In this document: in pieces, positions 45,491 through 56,753 of the stretch | Position numbering within the stretch: position 1 is the stretch's first letter | How the letters are laid out: each line of letters opens with the position of its first letter | Assembly (NCBI GenBank): GCA_030847615.1 | Contig: JAUMIR010000005.1 | Span: 81,750,492 to 81,814,491, forward strand | Direction: 5' to 3' | DNA length: 64,000 nt | Source: Gambelia wislizenii | Taxonomy: Eukaryota > Chordata > Lepidosauria > Squamata > Crotaphytidae | Position numbers and translations under genes: made by a program | The notes under the pieces: model-generated | What the model was told of the DNA's origin: nothing | Seen by the model: the letters and a program-made list of their open reading frames with translations, nothing else | The model's database searches: none

Positions 45491-45679
45491 GTGTAAACAA
45501 AAAAGTCACAGGATACATTACTTCGGGAAAGCCCTCATATATCTCAACATACTGCAGTGTAAACAACGATCCCGGGATATCCAGTTCACCATGATAAATC
45601 ATGTAAACATCAAGGGATGAACTCAAGATCAGGAAATCCCAGTTCTCCTCATGATAATTTCTGTCATCTAACTGGTGCT
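45491..45679. other. Unassigned; repeated TGTAAAC
   Basis: TGTAAAC occurs three times on the plus strand (about 45492, 45558 and 45602), partly with CAG before it. Possibly the end of an unrecognised DNA transposon. Confidence 0.3.
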
Positions 45680-46031
45680 CAATAGTTCTTAACCTGTGGT
45701 CCACAGACCTCCAGGGAGCCGTGATGTCCTCACAGGGATCCACAAAGGCTTGAAGGCTGCTCAGCCCACATAACAGAAGTCAAGGCAAAGGCCGGGTGGC
45801 TTGGTGCGTGTATTGCTGTTCAATCTGTTCCAGCCACAAATTGCAGGAAGAAGCAGGAGAAAAGTCTTTCTCCCCCTTCAGTGCCTCTGAAGGAAGGGTT
45901 AGTGGATGGGGTAATTGTATTATGATTATTATTATGATTATTAGAGTTTTAAATTTGTGTTAAGTCTTGGAAGTCCACAGCAAAACATGTTTAAAGAGGT
46001 TCCCTGGTAAAGAAAAGTTTAAGAGCCACTG
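45680..46031. mobile_element. hAT-like element, non-autonomous
   Basis: Left end CAATAGTTCTTAACCTGTGG and, inverted, CAGTGGCTCTTAAACTTTTC resemble hAT Charlie-type TIRs. The flanks do not give an 8-bp duplication. (ATT)-rich tract at about 45918-45945. No coding sequence. Confidence 0.5.
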
Positions 46032-46810
46032 TTTTAAACTATTTTGCTTTGTTGTATAGCTAGGGAAAAAATAACTATGGGGAGATATTACATGGGTAAA
46101 GTGGCACATAGAGGAAGGCGTAAGCATTCTTTTACTGCTACTCTGTTCCCAAACCATCTGTACATTTGGTCCCTGCATTTCCCCTACTCAGTAAACACTG
46201 GAAGCTGGGTTCACTGATGTAATGTTCAGTTCTACCCTTAGAGAAAGTATTTCAGGCAGATGTGGATTTTGGAGACCAAAATCAAGCTGCTACCCCCTGT
46301 GCTCAGAGACGAAACATGCAAATTTAAATCATAATATAGGAGAGAGTCTTGTTCTCTATTTATACCACATGGGACAATACTATATGATATCAATATGCAG
46401 CTATGCAAATCATTGTTTTGTTCCTTCCCTATTTCCATTTTTTTGTACTTAGAATCAGCTGCAATCCAGAACGCCCTTTTAAGCATGTATATAGCTCTGG
46501 AGAGTTTGAAAAGGAGAGTTGGCAGCATGCCACAGAGGAGTTAAGGGGCAGCTATGCCAAAAAAAGAAAAGGTCCTGATTAACATACAGATCTGCCCTGT
46601 CTGCTTCTTTGCCACTATACACAGGTACAAGAATTCCACCAGCTCATCTAAAATGTTTTGAGTCAGCATAGCACTACACCTTTGAACCTCTTTTCCTTGT
46701 GAGATGTAGGGCCTGAAGAAGAAAAATGCTCCAGGTAAACGTTTCTCTCTACATTTGTAACTCCTGTCACTGATCTCTGTTTACTTTACCAACTGATGAG
46801 GCAAGATTAA
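46032..46810. other. No gene seen
   Basis: 0.78 kb of AT-rich sequence with nothing recognised. Confidence 0.4.
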
Positions 46811-48115
46811 GGACTTCATCAGACCATGGAAATATGGTGTCATAAGGATGTCTAAAGATCACAAAAGGTGTGCATACCAGATGATGTTGTCCTTTCATGA
46901 CCATATACTGCTAAAACTGTTTTTTTTTATTTATGGCCCAAGCCATCAATTGATCTCTTGTGGTGCTTTTTTGCTGGCATTGCCAGCATTTGAATCTGTG
47001 CACAATTGTACTCATGTGAATGCAGCATCGATGGCCAGTCTGGCCAGAACACTTCCAGGTGAGATTGTGACATCCAGTAGGTGTGTCTGGGAAAGCAGCC
47101 CAAAATGCCAGCGACAGGATAAACAAGATCTGGGAAAGCAGTCTGCTCCAGTGATAGCAAAGTTAATTAAGGGGAGCCAGATAAGGTTCAGAACAAGCAA
47201 GGTTCCATTTCTTGAAGAAGCAGCAATGCAGGCAAGAAGGCACACAGAGAAGAGTCCAGAATACAGTCCAAAGGTCAAGGCTTACAGAAGGCAGCATAGT
47301 CAAGAAGTAGGTCTGTGGGTCAGCAGGATCAAGCAACAGTGTAGTCAGGAACAGTCCAAGGTCAAGGCATGAGTCAAGGCAGCAAGGATCAAGGCAATGA
47401 AGTCAGCAGGAAGCATTCACCAGGAAGATCAGTTGATTTCTGACAAAGCCTCCATCACTTCCCAAGCATATATATAGCAATCAAGGCTTTGTCAGGTGCT
47501 TCTTGATGAGCAGGTTTTTCTCATAAAGTCTCAGAGATTTCCTTCGAGCTTCCTTTTGAACTCACTGCTGGGTGTATGGTGGTCCATCTCTTCTTCTTTG
47601 TCCTTATCTGAATTGGCAGGACTCTCTGCCAGGAGTGGTGACAACCCACTAGGGCCAGGCTCTTCCTCTGCTTGAGCCTCCAGGTTAGCAGGGTTCCCTG
47701 CTGGCACAAGTGTAGATAAACCTGTGCCAGGGTCCATAGGACCATTTCCTGCCATGTCCTCCTCCTCCGATTCCATACCCTCCTCCAACTCATGGGGCAT
47801 GACAAGGTGACACACTTATGACCTTCCCCAGTTTTCTTGTAAGTTTTTAAGTGTGTCTGTGGGCTTTCTGTTACTTTTTGAGTGTTATTTTTGTTTTGTT
47901 TTTTGAATTTCCCACACTAGGTATTCTCATGAGAATCCACGGGATTTCAGACAAGGAAGCGAATGGAGCAACGTTCACTCCTCATTCATTGCCGGGGACT
48001 GGGGAAGCCTTTTGCCAGGATGTAAGTGAGGTATGGGGCATTCTTCTGCTGGCATAAAAACAGCACAAATTATGTCAGCAAAAGAACATTTTGGGTGTGT
48101 GGTTTGACAAAGTCC
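46811..48115. mobile_element. Harbinger-type MITE (GGACTTTATCAGA group) split by a solo LTR
   Basis: TIRs GGACTTCATCAGACC and, inverted, GGACTTTGTCAAACC. Flanks TAA and AAA. The interior matches 17620-18173 in order (ATATGGTGTCATAAGGATGT, CACTTCCAGGTGAGATTGTG, TTTTGAATTTCCCACACT, AGCAAAAGAACATTTTG). Removing the LTR and one TSD leaves about 579 bp, close to the 554-583 bp of its relatives. Confidence 0.8.
47084..47804. mobile_element. Solo LTR, 721 bp, with perfect 5-bp TSD
   Basis: Begins TGTCTGGGAAAGC and ends GGGGCATGACA, that is TG...CA with inverted TGTC/GACA termini. Flanked by AGGTG on both sides (47079-47083, 47805-47809). A TATATATA motif is at about 47467. On the minus strand the first third holds an acidic open frame (ELEEGMESEEEDM, EEEPGPSG). 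Such a frame inside an LTR need not be translated. The internal retroelement is lost, presumably by LTR-LTR recombination. Gypsy- versus ERV-type not decided. Confidence 0.85.
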
Positions 48116-48503
48116 AAAGTGTGTTCCTCCCTGGAATGGACTGACCACCCAACTGACATGGAAGCTGCAGCTGCCACTGGTAGGAGTGGCAGGAAGCCAT
48201 TAGATGTGTTTGTCTTATGTGATCTGCTTTGAAGGCCTCTCCTCCAAGCTATCTTGCAGCCTTGAAGTGCAGTAGGACAAACTCCCATTACCAGTGGTGG
48301 TAAGACACTCATGTTGGGTCTTGTGCATAGAATCATGGAATTGCCTCAGCCAACAAACTTGTTTGGGTCAACTCTGTTCTAGAAATAAAAAAAAATGGCA
48401 CAAAGGCTGTGAGAAGATTTCACACTGATTTTGTAATCTGATCCCACATGGGAACCAGTCCACTATAAAATCAGGTCCCTCCTCCAGGATTAATTAAGAT
48501 TAA

Positions 48504-48640
48504 GGGCCTGTCTACACTGCAGAAATACAGTGGTTTGACACCACTGTATCCACCATAGTTCTATCCTATGGAATCCTGTTATTTCCAGTTTGGTGAGGCA
48601 CCAGAGTTCTCTGATAGAAAAGGCTAAACAGCTGCCACAT
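48504..48640. mobile_element. Partial Harbinger-type MITE (20316/37115 family)
   Basis: GGGCCTGTCTACACTGCAGA at left, preceded by TAA, then GGAATCCTGTTATTTCCAGT and GGCACCAGAGTTCTCTGATA. The right half and TIR are missing. Confidence 0.7.
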
Positions 48641-48934
48641 TCCAGGGCATGGGCAGCAAGGTCTTTCTGTCAGGGAAAATGGTTTCTGTAGTCCCTAAGA
48701 GTAAATTTGCACTCTGGGTAAATTCAGACTTGGCCTGACTTTCAACACAGGCCTGGTTTGACTTTCAGAGGTTAGACGAAATCTAAACTTTACATTAGTC
48801 TAGGAGCTTCTCAGCAAGCAGCTGTGTTATCTCACTTGGATGGCAGCCAAGGTCTCACTACCAGTCTGTGAGAAGCTCCTATGTTATGGTTTTTGCTGTT
48901 ATCTGCTGTACTATCTCTCTCTGTGAAGCAGGAA

Positions 48935-50692
48935 GCAAGAAGCTGTAATAGTGATGGGAGAGATGTAATAGTGATGGGTGACTTCAACTATCCTGATATT
49001 TGCTGGAAATCTAACTCGACCAAAACTTCAAGGTCTAGCAAATTCATGACTTGCCTGGAAGACAATTTCATGGTACAAAAGGTGGAAGAGGCAACAAGAG
49101 GGTCAGCTATTTTAGATCTGATCCTAACCAACAGGGATGACCTGGTTAATGGGGTGCAAGTGGTGGGATCCTTAGGTGAGAGTGATCATGTTCTCCTGGA
49201 GTTTGTTATACAATGGAAAGGAGAAGCCAGGCATAGTCAGACATACATTCTAGATTTTAGGAGAGCTGATTTCAATAAACTCAGGGAAATACTGGGGGTG
49301 ATCCCATGGTCAGGAATATTAAAAGAGAAGGGACTTCAAGATGAATGGGACTTTCTCAAAAGGGAGATACTGAAGGCACAATTTCAAACAGTACCATTGA
49401 GGAAGAAAAATGGGAGGTGTCTCAAGAAACCAGGATGGATGACTAAAGAACTTTCAATGGAGCTAAGTTTTAAACGGAACATGTATAGGAAATGGGAAAA
49501 GGGGGAAATCACCAAAGAAAAATTCAAACAGATAGCGAACACATGTAGGAGTAAAGTCAGAAAAGCTAAAGTGCAGAATGAACTCAGGCTTGCTAGAGAG
49601 GTTAAGAGCAATAAAAAGGTTTTTTGGGGGTATGTCCGCAGCAAAAGGAAGAAGAAGGAAATGGTAGGGCCACTGTGTGGAGAAGGTAGCAAACACTATG
49701 TGGAGAAGGAAACAGGGGACAGAGAAAAAAAGCAAAATTACTCAACACCTTTTTTGCCTCAATGGTTTCAGAAAAGGAAAAGGGTGATCAACCTGAGGAT
49801 AATGGAGGAAATAACACAATAGGGAAAATCCAGCACAGAATAAGTAAAGAGGTAGTACAGGAACACCTTCTTAATCTAAATGAATTTAAATCTCCAGGAC
49901 CAGATGAACTACACCCAAGGGTATTAAAAGAGCTGGCAAATGTAACCTCAGAGCCATTGGCAATAATCTTTGAGAACTGCTGGAGAACAGGAGAAGTCCC
50001 AGCAGACTGGAGGAGGACAAACATTGTTCCCATGTTCAAAAAGGGAGAAAAAGAGGATCCCAACAATTATCGTCCAGTTAGTCTGACATCAATTCCAGGG
50101 AAGATTCTAGAGCAGATCATTAAACAGAGATTCTGTGAACATTTAGAAGGCAATGCCATAATCACAAAAAGTCAACATGGGTTTCAGAGAAACAAGTCAT
50201 GGCAGACTAATCTGATCTCTTTTTTTGATAAAATTACCAGCTTGGTAGATGAAGGAAATGCTGTGGATATCACATACCTTGATTTCAGTAAGGCCTTTGA
50301 CAAGGTTCCCCATGACATTCTTGCAAACAAGCTTATAAAATGTGGGCTAGACAAGTTAACTGTTCAATGGATTTGTAATTGGTTGACCGGCTGAACCCAA
50401 AGGGTGCTCAGCAGTGGCTCCTCTTCCTCTTGGAAAGATGTGACCAGTGGGGAGCCACAGGGTTCTGTCCTGGGCCCAGTGCTATTCAAAATCTTTATCA
50501 ATGACTTGGATGAGGGAATAGAGGGCATGCTTATCAAATTTGCAGATGACACCAAAGTAGGAGGAGTAGCTAATACCCTAGAGGACAAGATCAAAATTCA
50601 AAATGACCTGAATAGACTAGAAAGCTGGGCGAAAGCTAACAAAATGTAATTCAATACGGAGAAATGTAAGGTACTGCACTTAGGGTGGAAAA

Positions 50693-50733
<41 letters not shown>

Positions 50734-51446
50734 ATGGGGGAGACTTGGCTGAACGAGACTACGCGTGAAAGGGATCTAGGAGTCCTAGTAGACCACAATT
50801 GAACATGAGTCAACAGTGTGATGCGGTAGCTAAAAAGGCCAATGCGATTTTGGGCTGCATCAATAGAAGTGTAGTGTCTAGATCAAGGGAAGTATTAGTG
50901 CCACTCTATTCTGCCTTGGTCAGGCCTCACCTAGAATACTGTGTCCAGTTCTGGGCACCACAATTCAAAAAGGATATTGACAAATTGGAGCGTGTCCAGA
51001 GAAGGGTGACAAAAATGGTGAAAGGTCTGGAAACCATGCCTTATGTGGAAAGACTTATGGAGCTGGGTATGTTTAGCCTGGAAAAAAGATAGTTAAGGGG
51101 CGATACGATACCCCTGTTTAAGTATTTGAAGGGGTGTCACGCTGAGGATGGAGCAGGCTTATTTTCTGCTGCTCCAGAGACTGGAACACAGAGTAATGGA
51201 TGCAAGCTCCAGGAACAGAGATTTCACCTCAACATTAGGAGGAACTTTTTTGACAGTAAGAGCTGTTCAGCAGTGGAACACACTCCCTCGGAGCGTGGTG
51301 GGGTCTCCTTCCTTGGAGGTCTTTAAACAGAGGCTGGATGGCCATCTGTCAGGGATGCTTTTATCGTGATTTCCTGCATGGCAGAAGGTTGGACTGGATG
51401 GCCCTTGTGGTCTCTTCCAACTGTACAATTCTATGATTCTATGATT
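48935..51446 (+). pseudogene. CR1 LINE, endonuclease C-terminus through reverse transcriptase to 3' end
   Basis: Longest CR1 here. It enters in the endonuclease (VIVMGDFNYPDICW, ILDLILTNRDDL, GESDHVLLEF) and runs through the linker (DFRRADFNKLREIL, YRKWEKGEITKEKF) to about 49740. After a frameshift, the reverse transcriptase starts at 49762: FKSPGPDELHPRVLKEL, NNYRPVSLTSIPGKILEQ, DITYLDFSKAFDKVPHD. A TGA at 50394 and a TAA after 50640 interrupt it. The catalytic FADDTKV is at about 50540. After an (AT)n expansion (50694-50731) the C-terminal part matches 7594-8397. A stop follows MFSLEKR near 51092. Ends with ATTCTATG units (51428-51446). ORF1 and the endonuclease N-terminus are absent. Confidence 0.95.
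50694..50731. repeat. (AT)n microsatellite inside CR1
   Basis: Pure (AT)n replaces a stretch that in the other CR1 copies reads AATGAAATGCATAAATATAGG, so it grew from the ATAAATATA sequence after insertion. Confidence 0.95.
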
Positions 51447-51984
51447 AATAGTCCCCATATATTCTGCACTGGTCAGGTCTCATCTAAAATACTGTGTTCT
51501 CTCTGCGCCTCATTTTAAGAAAGATATAGACAAGTTGGAGCAAGTTTAGAGAGGTGCTATGGGGAGGATAAGAGATAGGAGAACAAAACATATAAGGAGA
51601 GGTTGAAGGAGCTGGGCATGTTCAGCTTAGTGAAGAGAAGGCTGAGGGGTAACATGATTACCCTCTTTAAATACCTCAAGGGCTGCCCCAAAGATGAGGG
51701 TGCAGGCTTGTTCTCTGCTGCCTCACGGTAGAACTAGGTTTAATGGTTTTATGTTACATTGAGGGTAGATTTCGATTGAACATTAGAAGGAACTTCTTGA
51801 CAGTGAGAGCAGTTTGGCAATGGAACTGATTGCCTAGAGAGGTGGCAGAGTCTTGTCTGGATGTCTTCAAAAAGAGACTGGATTGCTATCTGCTCGGGAT
51901 GCTCCACCTGAAGATTGTGCCTTGAGCAGGGGGTTGGACCTGATGGCCATTGGGCCCTTCCAACTCTGTGATTCTATGATTCTA
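51447..51984 (+). pseudogene. Older CR1-like LINE 3' fragment
   Basis: Follows directly behind the octamer tail of the younger CR1. Shows a decayed ...SALVRSHLKYCVL-like block (CACTGGTCAGGTCTCATC), then GCTGGGCATGTTCAGCTTAG, GAAGGAACTTCTTGACAGTG and CCAACTCTGTGATTCTATG at 51960-51984. It is clearly a different subfamily from 48935-51446. Confidence 0.85.
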
Positions 51985-53229
51985 CTTTGTTCAGTAGCAT
52001 AATAAGGTTATCAAGTAGGATTATTTTTTAAGGTGAATAGTCTCACTAAGCTTTTTTAAAGACCATGTTTTTAATGCCTCCCCCACCCCCATTGTTATAT
52101 TATCTCCCTTCCTGAAAGGAAAGATGTATCCAGTGATAACCTTTCTGAATTCCCTTTCATCCTCATTACATGCAGGCTATTATGTAATGACAAACGTTAA
52201 TGATGTGCTTGAATGTAATGGCACACTTCAGGGATGAAGTAATTGACTGAAGCTTGGAGCCTGGATTTGTGTCCTAACTTTCTCTTTCTAATAGCCATGG
52301 CACTGAGGCCAAGTTTCCTTTTCTTAGGTTTAGCCATCATGATCAGTCTTCTGGGTCCAAACACGATGTTTTCTATCTGTTATCATTTGTTTGAACTAAC
52401 TAGCCCCACACAGATTTGGCTTGCATTTAAGTTGTAATAAATAATGCAATATTATTATTTTCAAGCCAGGACAAATTAGACCGTGTGCTTGATTCTTTAG
52501 TTAGCTTCTTTGTATGATTATTTATACCAACCAAAAAGAAATTAGATGAAAGGGGTTCTATATGTGTATAAGAACTACTCTAAAAGAACAGAGGAAATCT
52601 AGCATCTTGTGAAGCTGCCAAGCACCCCTAATCCCTGCTGATTTCAATAAGAGTTGGGGATATACCCTACCTTCCAAGCATATAGTGTGCAAAGCAAAAG
52701 AAATTATCTTTTTCTTTTCTAAAGTAACTAAAATGTAAAGGAGGGCACACCATGTGGTTCCTTCTGTGCTATTATCAGAACAAAAATCCACAGGAATAAG
52801 CAAATCAAGCAAACACAGTGAAAACCTTAGGTTCCACTTTGCTTTCTGAGCTGACATCAAATCACTTATTAAGCATATGAAAACAAATATGGTGCTTAGC
52901 AGTTTAGAAATGACTGATAATTTATTTGAAGAAACCTAATTAACAGAACTGCACCTATGACACTGATAAGCAACTAAAGACTGTGCTCCATAATTAAGGA
53001 TTGGAGGTCTGGATGTGTTCTTAGAGCTAAATCTCATAAGTTACTTTTAGGTTTCTAGACCATTAGATCCTTCAAAAGTTAATCTGTGTTATCTCTGAAT
53101 ACAGGAGGTTTACCATAACAAGAACAGTACATAGCTTCCCAGGTAAAGAATTTTCAAACTGTATATAACTTGTGATGGGAATACATTAAAGGGATTCAAC
53201 CTATGTTAGATTGGATTTCACTCCCCCTG
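51985..53229. other. No gene seen
   Basis: 1.25 kb of AT-rich sequence; no gene, RNA or clear repeat. Confidence 0.45.
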
Positions 53230-54120
53230 AAGACACAAATTCACAGTTTGGGGACTCGCCTGGACTCACTCTTGAACCTGTAGACCCAGGTTTTTGCAGT
53301 GGCCAGGAGTGCTTTTGCACCCTTAAAGCTTGTGCACCAACAGCACCCGTTCCTTGACACACCTGACTTGGCCACAGTGGTATGTGTCTTAGTTATATCC
53401 TGCTTGGACTACTGTAATGCGATGCACATGGGGCTGCCTTTGAAGAGTGGAAACTTTAGCTGCTCCAAAAAGCTGCAGCCAGACTGTTAATTGGGGTGGG
53501 TTACAGAGATCATACCATGTCCATGTTGAAACAGCTCCACTGGCTGCCAGTCTGTTTCCGGGCACAAATCAAAGTGCTGGTTATAGCATATAAAGCCCTA
53601 TATGGCTCAAGTCCAGGCTATCTTGAAGACTGATCTCCCTCTATGAACCACACCAGACCCTGAGATCTTCAGGAGAGGCCCTTCTCTCAGTCCCACCACC
53701 ACCTCAAGTATGGCTGGTGGGGACACCAGACAGGGCCTTTTCAGTGGCTGTGCCTAGACTCTGGAACTTCCACCCCAGAGAGGCCAGATTGTCCCTCTCC
53801 CTGTTGTCCTTCCAGCGGCAGGCCAAAACCTTTTTATTCAGGCAGGCATGTTAAAGAACAGGGTGCGAGGGGGGATGTGTGGTTTTGTTGGGCTGTTTTT
53901 AAAAGCTTTTTATCTTTTTTTTAAAAAAGTTTTTAATACAGTTAAGTATATTTTATTCTTTTAAATACTTTGATGTTGTCTTAATGATGTAAGTGGTTTA
54001 ATTCTGTTTTAATGTGCACTTTTTGTGTGTTTTTAAAACTGTGAGCTGCTTTAAAAAACATGATGATGATGATGATGATGATAATATCATCATAAATGAT
54101 AAATAAAGATGATGATGATA
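53230..54120 (+). pseudogene. L2 LINE C-terminal fragment and 3' tail
   Basis: Visible pieces: VVCVLVISCLDYCNAM near 53385, then the equivalent of the LHWLPV block (CTCCACTGGCTGCCAGTCTG), AYKALYG (GCATATAAAGCCCTATATGG), GEALLSVPPPP-like text near 53680 and RLWNFHP-like near 53760, then FFIQAGM. The 3' region ends in (GAT)n (54061-54115). Many frameshifts; ancient copy. Confidence 0.72.
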
Positions 54121-54640
54121 ATGTCAAGCCATAGATTATTAGGAAGGCGATAATATACCTTACCTGCTAGTAAATACCATTGGAATCAATGGGATTTACT
54201 CACAAGTAGGCATGCATAGGATTGAATTGTAAATTGCTTTTAATAAGAGACATCTGGTCAATGGGTATCTTACCAAAAGGTCTTCCCAGCTGTGATAAAA
54301 TCATAAAATACACTGACAATACTACCATTTCCTTTCTCTAGCTTTCAAAAGCTGAAAGGTAGCTACAAAATTGCTTCTCCACTCTTGTCTTTGAGAAAAT
54401 CTATTGACTGAAAGTGACAGGTTATCACCATTTCTGGTTCCTGAATACCATTTCATCTGAATTGCTCCATTTACGAAAATTGCATATTTTCTGAGAACAG
54501 TGGCTTTTAAAAATTCTCAGCTATGACTTTTTATACAATTTTTTTGTGTATATAAAGATAACTATTTGATGACATGCATTACATGGAAGTGTATATATGA
54601 AAACAGAGATAATCAGGAAACTGTTTTGAAATAGAACTGT
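54121..54640. other. No gene; one old repeat trace
   Basis: GGAATCAATGGGATTTACTC with GCATAGGATTGAATTG (54180-54230) belongs to the 14991 repeat type. Nothing else recognised. Confidence 0.4.
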
Positions 54641-55223
54641 GGAGATTATCAGATGCATTAAAAGTGGCATTACACGAACACCAGGCGATCGCAAAAGGAC
54701 TCCCTTGTCAGACGATGTTGTTCCCCCCTTGTTATGCACCCATTCTGCTGCCATTCCACCAGCACTGCTTTTTATTGATGGGATAAGCTATCAAGAGATC
54801 CCTGTTCCGTTTCTGTCATTGATGTTTCCTGTGAGAGAAAAGGTGCCCCGTTATGCTGGTGAAATCCCAGCATCAATGGGAGGTCCCTGCCAGAACACTT
54901 CTGGGTGAGAGCAGGACATCCAGGTAAGTGACACACTTTTTATGACACTCCCCAGGTTACTTTAAAGTGTGTTTTTGTGCTTGCTGTCATTTTTTGTGTT
55001 CTTTTTATTTTTGAATTTCTTGCGCTTGCAACTTCTTGTGATAATCTATGGGATTTCGATCCAGGAAGTGAAGGGAGCTCTGTTGGAGCTCCGTTCACTC
55101 CTGGGCTGCCAGAAAGACAGGAGAGGAGGTAAGTGCAGTGGGGATGGTAATTGTGGCATGACAGGGGCCAGAGTGGAGATTGTGGGACAGGAATGCTTTT
55201 TTCATTCGTGTCTGATAATCTCC
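54641..55223. mobile_element. Harbinger-type MITE (GGAGATTATCAGA group), 583 bp
   Basis: TIRs GGAGATTATCAGATGCATTA and, inverted, GGAGATTATCAGACACGAAT. The interior (GGCGATCGCAAAAGGACTCC, CAGACGATGTTGTT, CAGAACACTTCTGGGTGAGA, ATCTATGGGATTTCGATCC) is homologous along its whole length to 55959-57206. Flanks TGT and AGA: no TSD preserved. Confidence 0.78.
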
Positions 55224-55809
55224 AGAGTAGCAATTCAGGCATAATTTTTGTAATGGTGGTAGGAACCATAGTGTTCAGTGAGTAGGTGCATGGAGGGAAG
55301 CAGTTCTGGGAACACCAGGAGAAAACTGAAACAGGGTAGCCATTTTAAATGCAAGTTTTAGGGTTCTATGTTTCCATCTCCTGTGCTAATATTTTACAGA
55401 GTTTTCAGCAGCAAATGTAAGTTTTGGCTTAAAGATGTTTCACAGTTGTTTGCAATCTCACATTGCGGATCTCTTGCTACCAATTACATTTTATGGGAAA
55501 ATTCAACTTGGTGGATGAACATACAGCATATTCATTGCATCTATGATGACATTTTCTCTAACTATCAGTATATTTATTTTGAGATACAGTCATCTGAATA
55601 CTATAATTCTGATATGGGTAAGGGGAGGTACCAGTTCAAATTCCAGTTCTCAAATCATGGAATGAGTGCAGTGTTGATTAAATAAAATAATAGTCCAGTA
55701 AAAGTCAAGAGGTAAGTGCTTGTGTAGTTTTTGAGAAATAAGTAGGGAAAGATAAAATAGCTTTTGCTCAGTAGCACTTACCCACACTGCACAATTGCAG
55801 CATTTTATG
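55224..55809. other. No gene seen
   Basis: 0.59 kb of unassigned sequence between repeats. Confidence 0.35.
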
Positions 55810-55905
55810 GCATTCAAGACATTATTGGATTGCAACTCCCATCAAATCCTGAATGGCACAACCAATCATGAAGGATGTTAGGAGTTGTAGTCCAGTATCT
55901 TGAGG
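55810..55905. mobile_element. Short hAT-type fold-back MITE
   Basis: TCAAGACATTATTGGATTGC, AACTCCCATCA is mirrored by AGGAGTTGTAGTCCAGTATC, TTGAGGGCC. Same style as 8787-8905; TSD not seen. Confidence 0.55.
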
Positions 55906-56074
55906 GCCACATTTGCAACCATCCTTGTCCTAGTGGCTAGAATTCAGATCAAGACACAGGAGATTATCAGATGTATCAAAAGTGACATTAGAACAATGCC
56001 AGGAGATCGCAAAAGGGCTTCCTTACCAGATGACGTTGTTATGTACTTGTTCTGCTCCCATTCTGCGGGTGCTA

Positions 56075-56753
56075 CCGTATATTCCGGCATATAAGACGAC
56101 TGGGCGCATAAGACCCCCCAATTTTTAAGTTAAAATATAGAGTTTGCCCCCCCCCAGCCAGCCAGCCACCTGGCTGGAAAGCCTGTCCCCCACCAGCCAG
56201 CCAGCTCAGTGGCTGTAGATGATGGAATAGTCTGTGAAATTAAAGGACTGAGAACAGCTAAAAAAGCATGGGATACTTTGAAAAATCTCTGTGGTGTTCA
56301 ATCTTTGGAAAGTAAGGTTGCATTAATAAGTTGGTTAATATGAAGCTATCAAATCCCAAATTTTTGAATGAGCTCATTAATGAATGAGCACATTAATGAT
56401 TTTAGAGCCACATTGGCAGACAAGAGAATTTCACCATAGACAAAACTTGATGCAAAACGATAAGTCTGAATCCAGAAATTCTAATTTTAGGCTAACTTGT
56501 CCTGAAAAGAAACATCATTTTGACTCTCCTGAGCTAAATGGATGGCCATTTAAAACTTCAAAGTTCATTTAACACTGCAAAACAGTCATTCTCACAGCAG
56601 GAGGAAGGATCTGCTGGGAAAACTGCCCAGGCCATTTACACTTCAATCATTCTCACAGCAGGGGAAAAGATCTACTGGGGTATAAGACCCCCCCCCCACT
56701 TTTGAGGAGATATTCAAGTGTTAAAAAGCAGTCTTATATACAGGAATATATGG
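56075..56753. mobile_element. TA-flanked MITE carrying foreign sequence, 679 bp
   Basis: CCGTATATTCCGGCATATAA and, inverted, CCATATATTCCTGTATATAA are TIRs of about 25 bp, flanked by TA (56073-56074, 56754-56755). CATAAGACCCCCC-type text recurs inside both ends. The middle holds the copia-type gag fragment. It sits inside the 55959-57206 element. Confidence 0.8.
56217..56440 (+). pseudogene. Copia-type (UBN2) gag fragment
   Basis: The frame from about 56217 reads DDGIVCEIKGLRTAKKAWDT, then LKNLCGVQSLESKVALISWL, and after a 1-nt shift and a stop EHINDFRATLADK. This follows the pattern of the gag-polypeptide domain of LTR copia-type elements (TAKEAWDxLxxxY..SLxSKVxL, then xxHINxFR). No protease, integrase or reverse transcriptase was found. 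The fragment was either captured by, or inserted into, the MITE at 56075-56753. Confidence 0.6.

Noticed and set aside
38885..45573. Candidate ends of the three-gene transposon (GGGCACCGTTTAAACG and inverted GGGATCGTTGTTTACAC)
   Set aside because: Similarity is patchy and the flanking triplets (CCA, GGG) do not match; left as a hypothesis only.
46848..47372. 174-aa plus-strand open frame
   Set aside because: Runs from a MITE into an inserted LTR, so it is a chance fusion.
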